The translations under genes were made by a program, and so were the position numbers. A stretch of DNA of 64,000 bases, taken from Diatrype stigma. Lineage: Eukaryota > Ascomycota > Sordariomycetes > Xylariales > Diatrypaceae. This document shows, in pieces, positions 23,135-34,269 of the stretch. Position 1 is the first letter of the stretch, and each line of letters opens with the position of its first letter. Where the stretch lies: the NCBI GenBank assembly GCA_022225965.2, contig JAKJXP020000036.1:186001-250000 (forward strand), in the 5' to 3' direction. The notes beneath the pieces were generated by a model that was not told the DNA's origin, made no database searches, and saw only the letters and a list, made by a program, of their open reading frames with translations.

Positions 23135-24938
23135 TGCATATGTAACGGTAAGACTGAACTCGGAAATTCAGATATGAGTATTCATTAAGGAGCAGAAAGC
23201 AAAGAATGTATAGGCGAATTTATGTAAGCGGGAGAGAGTATCTAGCCTCGGAGCACTCCTCCCCCTGCCCCCTGTTTTCTTCATCACCCCGCGATCGCCG
23301 ATGACACCAAGCCTGTTATACGGGATCAGTCCTGCAACATGCAATAGTCCACAACCAACACACAAATAACCAACACGAGGGGTTTCTTATCATGAGTGGC
23401 CACTCGCCGTCCCATAATTGTGTCCAGGGCTTTCTGGCATCCATTGGGGTTGTTCAGCGTAGATACTGTTGGCAGCTGAGAGCGAGATGGCGATCTTCGC
23501 TCTCTCCTAACGTCGCATACGGAGTAAATGCTGTCTCGGGAACTGCACGGACCTGCACAGGCTTCGAATTGACAAGCACCCCCAACACCTACTTGCCCCT
23601 ATCCCCGCCACGACTCGGGAATTAAAAACGATCTACTTTGTACATTTCTAGTTTCCGGGCGATGTACGCCGACACAATCCATATATTAACCACACGGCTA
23701 ACGAACCGAGGAAGTCAAGTGACTGAAATCCTGGGTTGTGCCTGTATCCTTGCATGTGTTGCTTAAAATAGTGTGATTACAATGGTCTCTGAAACATATC
23801 TCCATGTAAACCCCCCACGGCACCGAGTAGCCGGCCTGGGCTACTCGGGAACCTCCATCCAACTCGACACTCGACACTGTATTGTGATTATCATACATGA
23901 CATTCGGCCGGATACTTGACAGTAGTAGTCCCTAGCTGCGGAATAGCGGGCACTAACAAGTCGGAGATTTCTTTTGCATGCTAAAACGGCGGCACAACCT
24001 CCTGGGATGTCGATCCGGGTATGGCTCAGAAGCTGCAGCCAAGATGTATATCAAGTAGCATGTAACTACCAACAGCGTAGCGTGTACTGGAAGACCCTTG
24101 TCGACGTCATTTCCGGTTCCCGCGGAGCCTCACGCAACATCTACCAACTACCCGGCCAAAATCCGATAGAATCCATGCATATGGCATGCTTAGACCCGGA
24201 AATTCCCATGCGGACCTCAGTGGCCTGACGGCCGCCAAAGACGTTAGCCAGGATCCGAACGACGGGATTACACAGAGTCAAGCGCTGTTGGACACCGTTT
24301 GGATTGCCTCGGGTCATAAAGGCAGGTTTGAATGCATAAGTACTTGCTTTCTTACTTTCGAGTTTTAATCCCTTTCCAATGCTTACGTATACGCGTTTCG
24401 TCAACTCCTGGGGGCTTTGAGATTTGAATCAGCTTCGCATCACTGTTCAAAAAACTTCTAGTTGACCTTGTTTTGTCTATCAGCAACAGAATACGTATTC
24501 ATATTATATTTTATCAGGACAACAGGTTCACCCTATGGTTTCTCCATAATCTGTGATCCGGTACCTTCCGTGTCCCTGGTCCAGTGAACTATCGGGTTGC
24601 CATGTATGTATGTAAACATGCAGGTATATATATGTTACAGCAGGGGTCGTCCTTATATACGAGGGAGGAGAGGGGGGCGGTCCATATCAAGCGAGCTGTA
24701 GATCTGCGGTCCGATCAAGAGTAAGAAGGCTATGTTGTCGACCCTTGTCACAGCCGTTCAGACCTTATACGGTGCATGCTGGGAGGTTACATGCATAGGG
24801 CTTTGACTTCGAAAGAGCGCAGAGGATGGTTCAGACCAGAAGTATCTGGGCCTCAAAAACGTGACGAGCCTCGTACTCCAAGAAAATCCAAAGTGTTCTC
24901 CCTTTGGGCCTCCTTTTGCTAGAGTTGAACCTGACACA
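23135..24938. other. Shared upstream region of the SDR and PTH11-like genes
   Basis: About 1.8 kb between divergent start codons. Only short frames without family resemblance. May hold promoters for both genes; no specific site called. Confidence 0.45.
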
Positions 24939-26420
24939 ATGGCTAACCCATCGGATTCGACCCCTTTCATGGCCAATAATCCACCTGGTGAGGACCGGTT
25001 TGCCGCACCGACGCAAATTACCAGAATGTACGTGATTGGAGCCGTCGCCTTTTCCGTATCTACTATCATCTACGGCCTCAGAGTATTCACTCGGATATAC
25101 TTGACGAAATGTCGGCTCCGCGTCGACGACTGTAGGTTAATATCCTTTCTCCATCCTAGTTGAAGTTATGCGGTAGCTAACTTAGGACTCAAGATTTGGC
25201 TGGGATGGCAGCTATCATGTGCTGGGTCTTTTATGTTTTCACTATCTGCAGTAAGCTCGAACCTACCCTAGCCGTGATGTGTCGATGCTAATGAGGAAGG
25301 ATCAGTGACGGTATACGGCGGCGCTGGAAGAAATCTCTGGCAAGTAACCCTAGCACAATACACGAGTCTCCTGAAGGCAAGTCTAATGGTAAATCGACAT
25401 TATCTTCAAAGGATCTAACTCGTGCTATAGTGGACTATCGCTTTGTCTATCTCGTATGGACTAACTGCCTTCCTTGCCAAAATATCGATCCTACTCTTTT
25501 ACCTCCAGATGACACCCGATAGGCCCTTTCGATTCGTTGTGAAGGCCGTCGCTGGTTGCTTGGTTGCTTTTTATATCGTATATATTGTCATGAATATCTT
25601 CACCTGCATCCCGGTTTATGCAGCTTGGGACTTAGAAGCGAAGAAGACGGCGAAGTGCCTGAACATAACACAGTTCTATCTGTCTGCGCAGATCACCAAC
25701 GTGACGATTGATATCATCGTCCTCCTTCTTCCTCTTCGTATTGTCATTCCCCTTCAAGTCCCAAGGCGTCAGAAGATATCGTTACTTGTCATAGTTGCTA
25801 CTGGTGGATTGTAAGTTCTACGTCATCTAGCCAGATTGCCGCCTAAGCCCGGCATGGACTAATGCGGTCTCTCCAGCGCCGTTATTGCAGCGATCCAGAA
25901 CTGCGTCTTGACACCGAAACTGATAAGCAGTACAAACTACACGTGGGACCTTGCCTACGAGTTGCTCTGGTTCTACGCTGAGCTTGCTGCCTGTGTGATT
26001 TGTGCATCGGCTAGTTCGCTTAAGCCGTTTTTTAGGCGATTCCTTCCACATCTCCTCACCTCCGGACTGAAGTATAATACCAGCGGCTCGCGCGATGTCA
26101 CATCGGGATTTTCTCGGGGGGCTAAGCACGGGCGATCACAACTGTGCCGCCAGCCCACGGATGCATACGAACTGGAGTCTGGCGACGAAGGAGAGTCGGG
26201 GAAGACCAAAGAGGAGGATGAAGCAAAACTCTGGTCCGGGAACTCAAACCTACGGATAGATGACCCTGATCGGAGCATCGTGATCTCTTCTGATCGGCCC
26301 AAATCGCCATCGGCAATGGAAACCGGAAGCTACAAGCGGCAGGCAGATGCTCGGGCGCAAGGAGGGAAAGGTATCAACATCGATCAGGAGCTACAGATTT
26401 CGTACGGTCCGTCACGATAG
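24939..26420 (+). CDS. PTH11-like seven-transmembrane (fungal rhodopsin-domain) protein
   Basis: Five exons: 24939-25131, 25194-25250, 25306-25388, 25431-25810 and 25877-26420. All phases agree; 418 aa. Seven hydrophobic helices are visible: TM1 at MYVIGAVAFSVSTIIYGLRV, then segments around AIMCWVFYVF, ALSISYGLTAFLAKISILLF, VAFYIVYIVM, ITNVTIDIIVLLLPL, KISLLVIVATGG and AELAACVICA. The helix 1-2 loop RLRVDD and the SSLKPFF after TM7 are typical of the Fungal_rhodopsin family (PF20684, PTH11-type GPCR-like proteins). There is no CFEM domain. The Ser/Glu-rich C-terminal tail of about 125 residues is presumably cytosolic and phosphorylatable. Likely plasma-membrane sensing; ligand unknown. The third intron is only 42 nt. 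Confidence 0.85.
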
Positions 26421-27736
26421 GGACAGCTATCAGAAGCAACTAGTGATGCCGGCTTGGACTTCGCCACGGAACTAAGGTTTAGGGCAGGATGAGGGATGTG
26501 CAACTGTAACTGTAACCATACCGACTACGAAGGTTACGGCCAAAAGTAAGTAGCCATGATGAGACTATTCCACAGTACCTACGCCACAGAATACAGTAAC
26601 ATATAGTATTTAGTACTAATGCCCCCGGAAGCTTTGCTTCCAAAGGGGGCTTAGTTGCAGTGCTTCGGCGAATGAAGCGCTAGTATTACCTGTATTACAG
26701 CGTATTAGGCCTAAATACAGTAAAACGTGAAGATCTTCCATACTGTCCCAAGCCGTACCTGAGGCTACTTACTTTTGGCCGCGACCTTCGTAGGGGCGTG
26801 AGATTCTGACTAGTCGGTCAGTGTACCAAGCAAAACGACGGCACAAAATCGATAGTGTCGACAACATTACTGACCAGCGCCTCTCTAACCAGTGAACGTA
26901 AAGTTTCAAACAATGTCCTCAATTAGTCTGAAGCCATCGTGGATGCTTATTATGGGCATACCCCGTATTGTATGTGTATAGACTGTGGGGAGGTGGTGCC
27001 AAGTATTACTGTAACAAGTAGGTGCTTGATATCACTGCCACAGCCTGTCAGCCTGTCCGTTAGCGTAGGTATTATTTCCAGTGGATATTTCCAACTTGGT
27101 CCAAGTTCAAAACACCAAAAATTAACGTTACGGCAGTGATATAGTGATGCGAATAGCCTCAACGAAACTCATTCCGCACACTTCAGAATGCTACGAAGCT
27201 CTCTTACCGTGCATGTACTGCAATGCGCTCGGTCCGTGGTTTAATAAGATTCACTTTCACGGCAGGGCCGTTTGATTGATTATCTAGGTTCCTTCTAATC
27301 GCTTCGGCCTGCTATGCTATTAGTACCTAATCTAAGCTTAATGACCAATTCTCTCCCTGACAAGCTTTGGCAGTCGCCGACGCCATCGCATCAAGCTTTC
27401 CTATAAGAACCAACCCAGTGTAACAAGCCCAGTTTACCACCAACGCGAGTTACGAAGACTATTCGAACTTCGAAGCCCCTTTCAATGCTTCCATGTCGAT
27501 ACTGCCCCCCCTCCCCCTGAATCGAGTATAGAACACTTGGTAGTATGGTGGATATGAATCCTCATTAGGCCGGACCACTTGTTTAATCAAGGCTCAACTA
27601 GGCAACACAGAAATGCCGGTACCACCAATCAGCGGGCGACCCACCACCGTTCATATATTACTCGATTACCACACGCAACCCAACTGACCATCCCGACTGC
27701 AACGCCATAAATCCTCTCTGGTTCATCACCGAAGCC
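26421..27736. other. Intergenic region containing a MITE
   Basis: About 1.3 kb between the PTH11-like and ankyrin genes. Apart from the MITE at 26525-26793, no gene or clear regulatory site was seen; the last 150 bases are the ankyrin-gene promoter and leader. Confidence 0.45.
26525..26793. mobile_element. MITE with 31-bp terminal inverted repeats
   Basis: The left end (26525-26555, CTACGAAGGTTACGGCC...) and right end (26763-26793) are inverted repeats matching at 29 of 31 positions. TA dinucleotides at 26526-26527 and 26791-26792 could be the target-site duplication of a Tc1/mariner-type element, giving a 263-bp core. No transposase frame inside, so it is non-autonomous. The centre (26621-26650) is a nested hairpin, GCCCCC/GGGGGC around GGAAGC/GCTTCC, followed by sequence resembling the left end of the RIP element. 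Confidence 0.75.
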
Positions 27737-29751
27737 ATGGGAGAGCGTGGTGTAAGCCTCCAGTCACCTATCCATCTATCTTCTTGCACTAACCCGCCGG
27801 CTAGATCCCACCGATGGCTGCTCTTCCGCCTGACGTCTGGTACAAGACAGCCAACGAGTGGCTAGACAACCCCAAGGATGTCTTCGAGCTGGCCCGGACC
27901 TGTCGCATGCTCTGGGCCACGCTGGAGAAGCAGGTCTACACCGCAGAGGTCCGGTTCTTCAGGTCGCAGGACGCGGCCGGCCAGCTCCGGCACGTCTTCT
28001 TCGAGGAGAGCCTGCACCACGCCCAGGCTCACGGCTGGTCCATCACGCCCGGCCGCGGCGGGTTTCCCGGCCAGGTGCGCTGGGCCATCGGCGCGCAGCT
28101 CGAGGAGCACAGGCAGCAGGTGGCCGTCAAGCTGGGCCAGAAGCGCCAGTATCCCTCGCTATATGCGGACGCCATCGAGTACTTCGAGCGGCAGATAGCG
28201 GACTTCCCCGACCCCATCCCGACCCGCGTCCCGCCCGCGTCGGTCCTGCAATGGGCCGCGGCCGAAGGCGTCATCAGCACCGCGAAGAAGGTCATCGGTG
28301 TTGCCAAGGTGGTCTGGCCGGCCTACGTCCGGCTGAGACACCCCCACCTTTTGCACCAGCCTATCCACCTGGCTGTCAGCAACGGCCACTTGGAGATGGT
28401 CCAGTTCCTCGTAAACCACGCAGACGCCTCGCCGATGGTGACCTCGGGCTACGTGTGCCTTGCCCCGAAGACGCTTCACGATGCGATCAAGTACGTCGCC
28501 CCTGCTATCCGTCTAGAGAACTCGCCTGGGTACGAGTTCAACAATGTTGAAAAGCCGTTCGCCATCGATGCCCTGGGCTTGTCTATCCTGAGGGGCTATG
28601 AGGACATGGCAGCGTGGCTTTTGGCACGTTATGATGCTGCTCGATACACCCACAGCTGCGAGCCATCCGTCGACGGAACCAATGGTCTCTGTCCGAGTCA
28701 GGAGGCACCGGAAGCGCATCGCGTCGATCTCAAATTGCCAGCCATCTGTCCATTGCATCTTGCCGCTTTGGTTGGGATGGACTCGATTGTCCAAGGCTTG
28801 TTGGAAAAGGGAATCCGCGTGGACCTTCCTTGCCAGCAGAGCCGAAGCAGCACAGCGTTGATGTGGGCATGTGCCCGTCAGGGCAATGAGCGCATCGTAG
28901 ACAGACTCCTCAGCCACGGTGCCGACCTCCTGACCTGTGACGCCGCACGTCGGACCGCGCTCATGTGGGCGCTGGAGCACAAACTGCCGGACATCGCTTA
29001 CCGTTTCGTCGAGGCAGGGGTCCCGGTAGATCAGTGGGCGTTCAGCTGCGGCTACGTGTGCGCTTTCTCGCTGTCTGCCCGAGACGATAGATTGCTAGAG
29101 TGCACGAAGTTGATTCTACAGATGTATCCCGATCTACGCCACGTCTTCTTAACGAGGTGCTTTCAACAGGCGCTCCGCCACAACGGGACCGGGGCCAACA
29201 ACGAAACGTTGCGGTTCTTCATCGATAACAATATCGGGCAGGGGCCCGTAAATGTCAAGGACGGCGCCGAAAACATCGAGAACTGGAATATCACCATCGA
29301 AGGAACTCAGAGCACGCTGCCGGTTCATGTTGCTGCCGGCCATGCGACAGTTGAGATCACGCGATTGCTGTTGGAGAGATACCCCGAGAGCATCAACGAG
29401 CGCGATGGCTCCGGGGACAGTCCCCTCCTGCTTGCCGCCAAGGCCAAGAAACCAAACTACGAGAGGATGGCGCTGCTACTGAGCTACGGAGCAGATTCGG
29501 AGACCTGTCTAGAAAATATCGAAGAGAGCGAGTACGAGTCCGAGGACGAATCGAATACCATTTCCCCAGATGCCAGTCGCGAAGCTCGCACAATGAAGAA
29601 GAACAGGTACTGGAACCACCGTCGGCGGCAGAAGCGGGGCATGTCTTCGAAGGAAAAGCTGAGGCAGAGAATCTCAAAGGCCATCAGTGGTAACTTCAAA
29701 GATGAAGATGAGGACGATCCGCTATGGCTACCTCAATTCCTGCCTGTATGA
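27737..29751 (+). CDS. Ankyrin-repeat protein
   Basis: A short first exon (27737-27751, MGERG, Kozak-like GCCATGG) is joined by a 53-nt intron (branch CACTAAC, acceptor GGCTAG) to exon 2 (27805-29751), 654 codons in total. If exon 1 is not used, the ATG at 27814 gives 645 aa. The N-terminus (PPDVWYKTANEW, then DVFELARTCRMLW) is F-box-like in style. Ankyrin repeats follow: QPIHLAVSNGHLEMVQFLV, CPLHLAALVGMDSIVQGLL, TALMWACARQGNERIVDRLL, TALMWALEHKLPDIAYRFV and LPVHVAAGHATVEITRLLL, with a last one around SPLLLAAKAKKPNYERMALL. The C-terminal 90 residues are charged with a basic KEKLRQR segment. Presumably a cytosolic protein-interaction scaffold; partners unknown. Confidence 0.85.
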
Positions 29752-30125
29752 AGTGTTCACAGGTGTGAGGAAGTCAAGGTGCGTTTTTTCAGCTCGGGGG
29801 AGACTGGTGGTCGACAAAAAGCACCATGCGCACTAGAAATGCGATCACCTGGTCAATTATGGGACCTATTGACCCCCTTCGTTGACGTTGTACCATTGAC
29901 TGCTACGGATTAAAATACAGTGAATTACAACTTACCCCTGAGCAACGAACCCGCTGACAGATATGTGGGGAACACCGAATCTCTACACACAGCGCCAACA
30001 TTATCTCATATTGGGGATAATGCTCTTTCTCTCATCATGCGCCCATCCATTCCATCCCATCCATGGTCGGCGTTCGTTTCCACCCGGCATCACATCGTCC
30101 CAGCCAACCCACCAACGCCTGGAAG
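29752..30125. other. Convergent intergenic region
   Basis: 374 bases between the 3' ends of the ankyrin gene and the first 2EXR gene. Contains a TCCATCCCATCC-type simple stretch near 30045-30062. No gene seen. Confidence 0.45.
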
Positions 30126-31214
30126 TTACAAAGTAAGCACGAAGCGCAACTCCGGCATCCGCGCCAGGCAGGCCTTCACCCAGGGGTGGTCCGTTTTAAT
30201 TGGATAGAAATCCTGGCGACCTTCGACGGTCATCAGCGCGACCTCGAAGCCGCGCTCTTCGTATCTGTGCTCCTGGGACACCGGCCGGTGGAGCAGAACC
30301 AGGTCGTCCTGGGCCATCGTGACGGGCGTCCGGCCCCACTCGGCGCGGATCCAGTCGCCGCACGTGTCCATGCCCGTGAGCTTCCAGACCACCTCGTAGG
30401 CTATATGGCGCCCCACGCGCTGGCAGTAGATGTCGATGCAGCCGACGTCGCGTTCGATGAGATACCGGATCACGCGGGCCTCGCGCGGCTTCGCGGGGTG
30501 CAGCTCGAAGTGCCCGTCGAAGCAGGGCATGGCGGCGATGACAGGAGCCCAACGGTGGCAATATTGTTTCGTGCGGAGGTGGGGACATGGGGGCCCCGCG
30601 GCGGCGTTGGTGCTACTGATGGGCTTCAGACTGGCGTTGGCATCACAGCTCGGGAGGTCAACATCGTCTCCGTCCTCGTCCTTCTCCCAGATGAGGTAAG
30701 AGTAGAGCGTCTTCAGGTGTGGGAAACGCGCCATCACCTGCCTTTCGAAAGATCGCGCTACCCACAGACAGTCGACGATCCTGGTGAAGGGGCCCTGCCC
30801 CAGGGATTCATCGTCGAGGTGGCGCGCATCGCTGTGGGGGAACCCCCGGATGCCCGAGAACACGTGCTGTACGGCCAGCTGGAATTCGAATTCGAACTGT
30901 CCCAGAAACTTCACCAGGGATATCGAGCTGTCGAAGAACAGCGTGTCGTGCTCGGTGTCAAACCACGTGTGCAGGATACGCTTGGTCCCCGAAGGGAGTA
31001 TCCGGTAAAGCCGGCCGGTCCGCATGGCAACCTCCCGAGATTCCCGGCAGATATGGGCCACTACGGGCGCTTTGAACATGGGGCTGCTGCGCTCTGGGTC
31101 CCCGGGATAGTCGGCCGACATAACTCGGGGAAATATCGACGCCTTCCAGATCATCTCCCGGATCTCAGGTAAGAGAGTCATGAGAGGGAAAGCGCCAAAA
31201 CTGTGATCCGCCAT
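30126..31214 (-). CDS. 2EXR-domain protein, paralogue A
   Basis: Single exon, 362 aa. The N-terminus carries both ExR motifs that name the fungal 2EXR domain (PF20150): LLPEIREMIWKASIFPRV and, about 35 residues later, VVAHICRESREVAMRTGRLY. A shared WFDTEHDTLFF block and a conserved end HPWVKACLARMPELRFVLTL follow. Function of the family is unknown; the motif layout resembles F-box-type adaptors but that is only analogy. The neighbour at 31762-32802 has the same block order and nearly the same C-terminus, so the two are a tandem duplication. No signal peptide or membrane segment. Confidence 0.85.
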   Translation of the reverse strand: MADHSFGAFPLMTLLPEIREMIWKASIFPRVMSADYPGDPERSSPMFKAPVVAHICRESREVAMRTGRLYRILPSGTKRILHTWFDTEHDTLFFDSSISLVKFLGQFEFEFQLAVQHVFSGIRGFPHSDARHLDDESLGQGPFTRIVDCLWVARSFERQVMARFPHLKTLYSYLIWEKDEDGDDVDLPSCDANASLKPISSTNAAAGPPCPHLRTKQYCHRWAPVIAAMPCFDGHFELHPAKPREARVIRYLIERDVGCIDIYCQRVGRHIAYEVVWKLTGMDTCGDWIRAEWGRTPVTMAQDDLVLLHRPVSQEHRYEERGFEVALMTVEGRQDFYPIKTDHPWVKACLARMPELRFVLTL

Positions 31215-31761
31215 TATTATGTCAGAGTCTTGGGCTGATTCTGGGTATGGTTGGGGGTTTGGAGTACTAGAACCATTTAACCTATTAGGTAGGTATATAC
31301 CTATATGATTACCTATAGGCGTAACAAGGAAGTGGATGTGGTTAATGTCTGTGATATGATCTAATTGTGTGAGGGTATTGATTGGGCTATGCTATGCTGT
31401 GGCATTTCTTATTATACGTTCTGGATGAATATGAAGTATGATGACATTCGTATCGGAGAAAGTTTATTCTGCATATCCAATAAGAAATAACGTAACCACA
31501 ACTTAAAGAGAAAAGGAAGGAAAGGAAAGCCAGTGGTGGTATGTAACTTGTTTAAACACAAATATTGACAATAGGAAGGTGCCCCAACCGATCACTTAGC
31601 CCCCTGGTCTCATCCTCCAGGTTACCACCTTAACGCCCGTCACACCATAACGCCGGGTACAAAATGCTCTCCGTCATACATCTCCCCGTTCACCAACACG
31701 ACTACCTGTTCCTGATTGCCTCCATCGCGCATCGGACTCCTCCCAACGTACTGGAGCCCAA
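31215..31761. other. Spacer between the tandem 2EXR genes
   Basis: 547 bases holding the presumed promoter of paralogue A and the 3' end of paralogue B. The first part is AT-rich, with TAGGTAGGTATATACCTA-type palindromic sequence near 31286. Confidence 0.4.
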
Positions 31762-32802
31762 TCACAGGGTATACACGAAGCGAATCTCCGGCATCCGGGC
31801 CAGGCAAGCCTTCACCCATGGGTGTTCCGCATTGACTCGGCAGTAGCCCGGAAGGCCTCCGACGGTCACGGCCAGTTCCGCCTCGTCGTCCGCATCCCCG
31901 CCCCCAGCCGACACCGGCGATGCAACCAGGACGAGCTCGTCCCGGCCCATCGCCACGGGCGACCGGTCCCACTCGGCTTGGATCCAGTTCCCGCGGACCC
32001 GCCTGTGGATGGTTTTCCTCCACTCGACCATGTAGTCGATGTAGGACGCCATCCGCTGGTGGTAGACGTCGACGCCCCCGCCGCGGCGCACGATGGCCTT
32101 CTCGATCCACCGTACCTCGTGGGCCTTGGACGGGTCCAGCTCGAAGGGCCCGTCGAAGTGGGACATAGCAGCGATGTCCGACGCGCCTTGGAACTCGACG
32201 ACTTGGGATTCGTCGTCTTGGGAGGAGTCGTCTTCGTTCTGGAGACTGCGGCGGCGGGGATAGAGGTGGGGGGCATTTAAGACAATCTCCTGGTCTAGCA
32301 GGTAGAAGAACATGGTCTTGAGGTTGGGAAAGAGGCGCACCACCGTGTTGTCGAGGGGGTTCCGGTACAAGCCCCTGCGGACCAACGCCCGGGCAGCGCG
32401 GGAGCGGCGACCTGAATTGGTGCTGACGCCCGGTTCGATGCCCACGAACACATGTTGGACAGCCAGCACAAAGTCCGGGTCGTAGCGTTTCATCCAGGTC
32501 TGGAGGTCGTGCTCCCCGTTGATGAAGAACGTATCGTGCTCTGTGTCGAACCATGTCCACTGAGCACGATCAGTGTCTGGACAGCGCATCTGGTACATTC
32601 GACCGGTCCGCATCACGACCCGTCGCGACTCTGAGCAGACGTGAGCAAGCACGGGTGCTGCAAAGGTTGGGCTGCCTCGCTCCGGATAAGGACCCCCCGT
32701 GGACATCACGCGTGGGTGAATCGCGAGCCTCCATATCTTTTCCCGGAGCTCGATTGGGAGAAAAGCCAAACGAAAATGGGTGGTGATTTCTTCGGTCGTC
32801 AT
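31762..32802 (-). CDS. 2EXR-domain protein, paralogue B
   Basis: Single exon, 346 aa. Motifs: FLPIELREKIWRLAIHPRV, VLAHVCSESRRVVMRTGRMY, TWFDTEHDTFFINGEHDLQT, LAVQHVFVGIEPG, and the terminal HPWVKACLARMPEIRFVYTL. It aligns throughout with the gene at 30126-31214 but is clearly diverged in the middle, where it has an acidic Ser/Asp/Glu insertion (about residues 190-206) and a different linker. Same orientation, so the pair arose by tandem duplication. Function unknown, as for the family. Confidence 0.85.
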   Translation of the reverse strand: MTTEEITTHFRLAFLPIELREKIWRLAIHPRVMSTGGPYPERGSPTFAAPVLAHVCSESRRVVMRTGRMYQMRCPDTDRAQWTWFDTEHDTFFINGEHDLQTWMKRYDPDFVLAVQHVFVGIEPGVSTNSGRRSRAARALVRRGLYRNPLDNTVVRLFPNLKTMFFYLLDQEIVLNAPHLYPRRRSLQNEDDSSQDDESQVVEFQGASDIAAMSHFDGPFELDPSKAHEVRWIEKAIVRRGGGVDVYHQRMASYIDYMVEWRKTIHRRVRGNWIQAEWDRSPVAMGRDELVLVASPVSAGGGDADDEAELAVTVGGLPGYCRVNAEHPWVKACLARMPEIRFVYTL

Positions 32803-34269
32803 GTTGAAATGTTGGTTCTTGCAACTTCAAAGTAATAGTTAGGGCTGCTTCAAGTTCTTAGGTAACCATGCAGGTACAAATTCAAAGAGGGAGTAGAGGT
32901 ACATACTATATATAGTGTGATTCGGTTCTGTCGATGATACGATAATGCCAGATGATTGATGACGTGGAATTGAAGGCTGAAATAACTGGGTGTGTGAATG
33001 GAAAATGTTGTTTGCGGCGCACTTGGATGTGAAGACTTTTTGCTGGTGAAGTGTGTAATTTTGAAAAGGTCGACGGGCGTGGGTTACTTAGGGCAAATGG
33101 AATAACAAGTCTACCTAGTACTCAGGTGACGGGTGCCTAAGGCTTCCTTCCTATTGCCCAAGATTTCCTATTATCCAAAGTTTCCCATTGTTTCAAGATA
33201 TTAGCACATGATTCGAGCCAATGCCTAATGTGCCAGTGAATGGCTACACTGATGGCAGGACAACCATAGGGACCTTTCCTATTGTTGCAAGTGAATGTAC
33301 CTACCCAGGTAGGTAGGGAACTATTCAGGTAACTAGGTACGTTATCTAACTTATCTCCCTGCCGTATCAGTCAGATATGGTAAATAGTTTTACAGTTTGG
33401 CCCTGTTGTCAACAACACTTGTGCATCACAAAGGTTTCATCGTGCCGAGAGTAGAGTACCTACACACTACTTTTGGATATATAGTATAGTCCCAAAGCTT
33501 GATCGGAAAGCCTCTTGCCCATAGTGACAAGTCAAAAGACATCGTAAGGTGTTACATAGTCATTGTCCAAAAAGTACTACTATGGCACCGGCAGAAGGTA
33601 ATCCAAGAACCCCAATCATTAGGGAAAAGCTTCCACTAGTGACTTGTAAGGAAGGAGAAGGCAAGCAAAGGCACAATGAATAAACACCACCAATTTATAT
33701 AGAGATTACATGGAAATTTAAGATTGTCACCATAGCTACAGCATGTAGCTACCCCCAATTTCCTTTCTGCTTTGCTATGGGATAGCAAAGTTTGTCCATG
33801 CCTGGAGAGATCAACACGTGTAGATAGTCCACCTTTGAAAGTTCACGTTAGCAATTCAGCTAAGTTGTTCGATTTCCTCTGGAATTGTTAGCTGAATTGC
33901 TTGTTATGATGTTGTAACGGGTGTTTAGGTCAAAGTGTCATTATGTCCCTTGTTCACAATGTCTAGTCACTAGTTACAGGGCAGCCGCTTGCATGCATAT
34001 GGGTAGATCCATCAATTCACGCATTTTTAATTTCACGCCTATGCTGGGCTATGCTATGTTGTGACATCTCATCATTGCTTGTCTTCCTTGCCTTTTATCC
34101 TCCCATATGATATCGTGGTATCGTTTCATCGTCGAGTGTTTCGAGCCGCTGATTCATGATTTAAATCTTATACAGTTCCCCACCCGTCCTAGTTCTTAGC
34201 CTCAGCCTCACCACTACTGGCAACACCATGGTCCCCATCGAGCCGACGTCTCCGGGATGTATTCGCCTC
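32803..34269. other. AT-rich intergenic region
   Basis: About 1.5 kb between the 5' end of 2EXR paralogue B and the 3' end of palA. No coding frame. Contains a perfect 13-bp inverted repeat (33851-33900) and several TAGGTA/CCTACC words near 33300-33350. A TGGGCTATGCTATGTTGTG word near 34048 recurs almost exactly near 31384 in the spacer between the 2EXR genes. Confidence 0.45.
33851..33900. repeat. Perfect 13-bp inverted repeat
   Basis: GCAATTCAGCTAA (33851-33863) and TTAGCTGAATTGC (33888-33900) are exact reverse complements around a 24-nt loop. Could be a stem-loop or remnant MITE ends; no flanking duplication seen. Confidence 0.45.
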
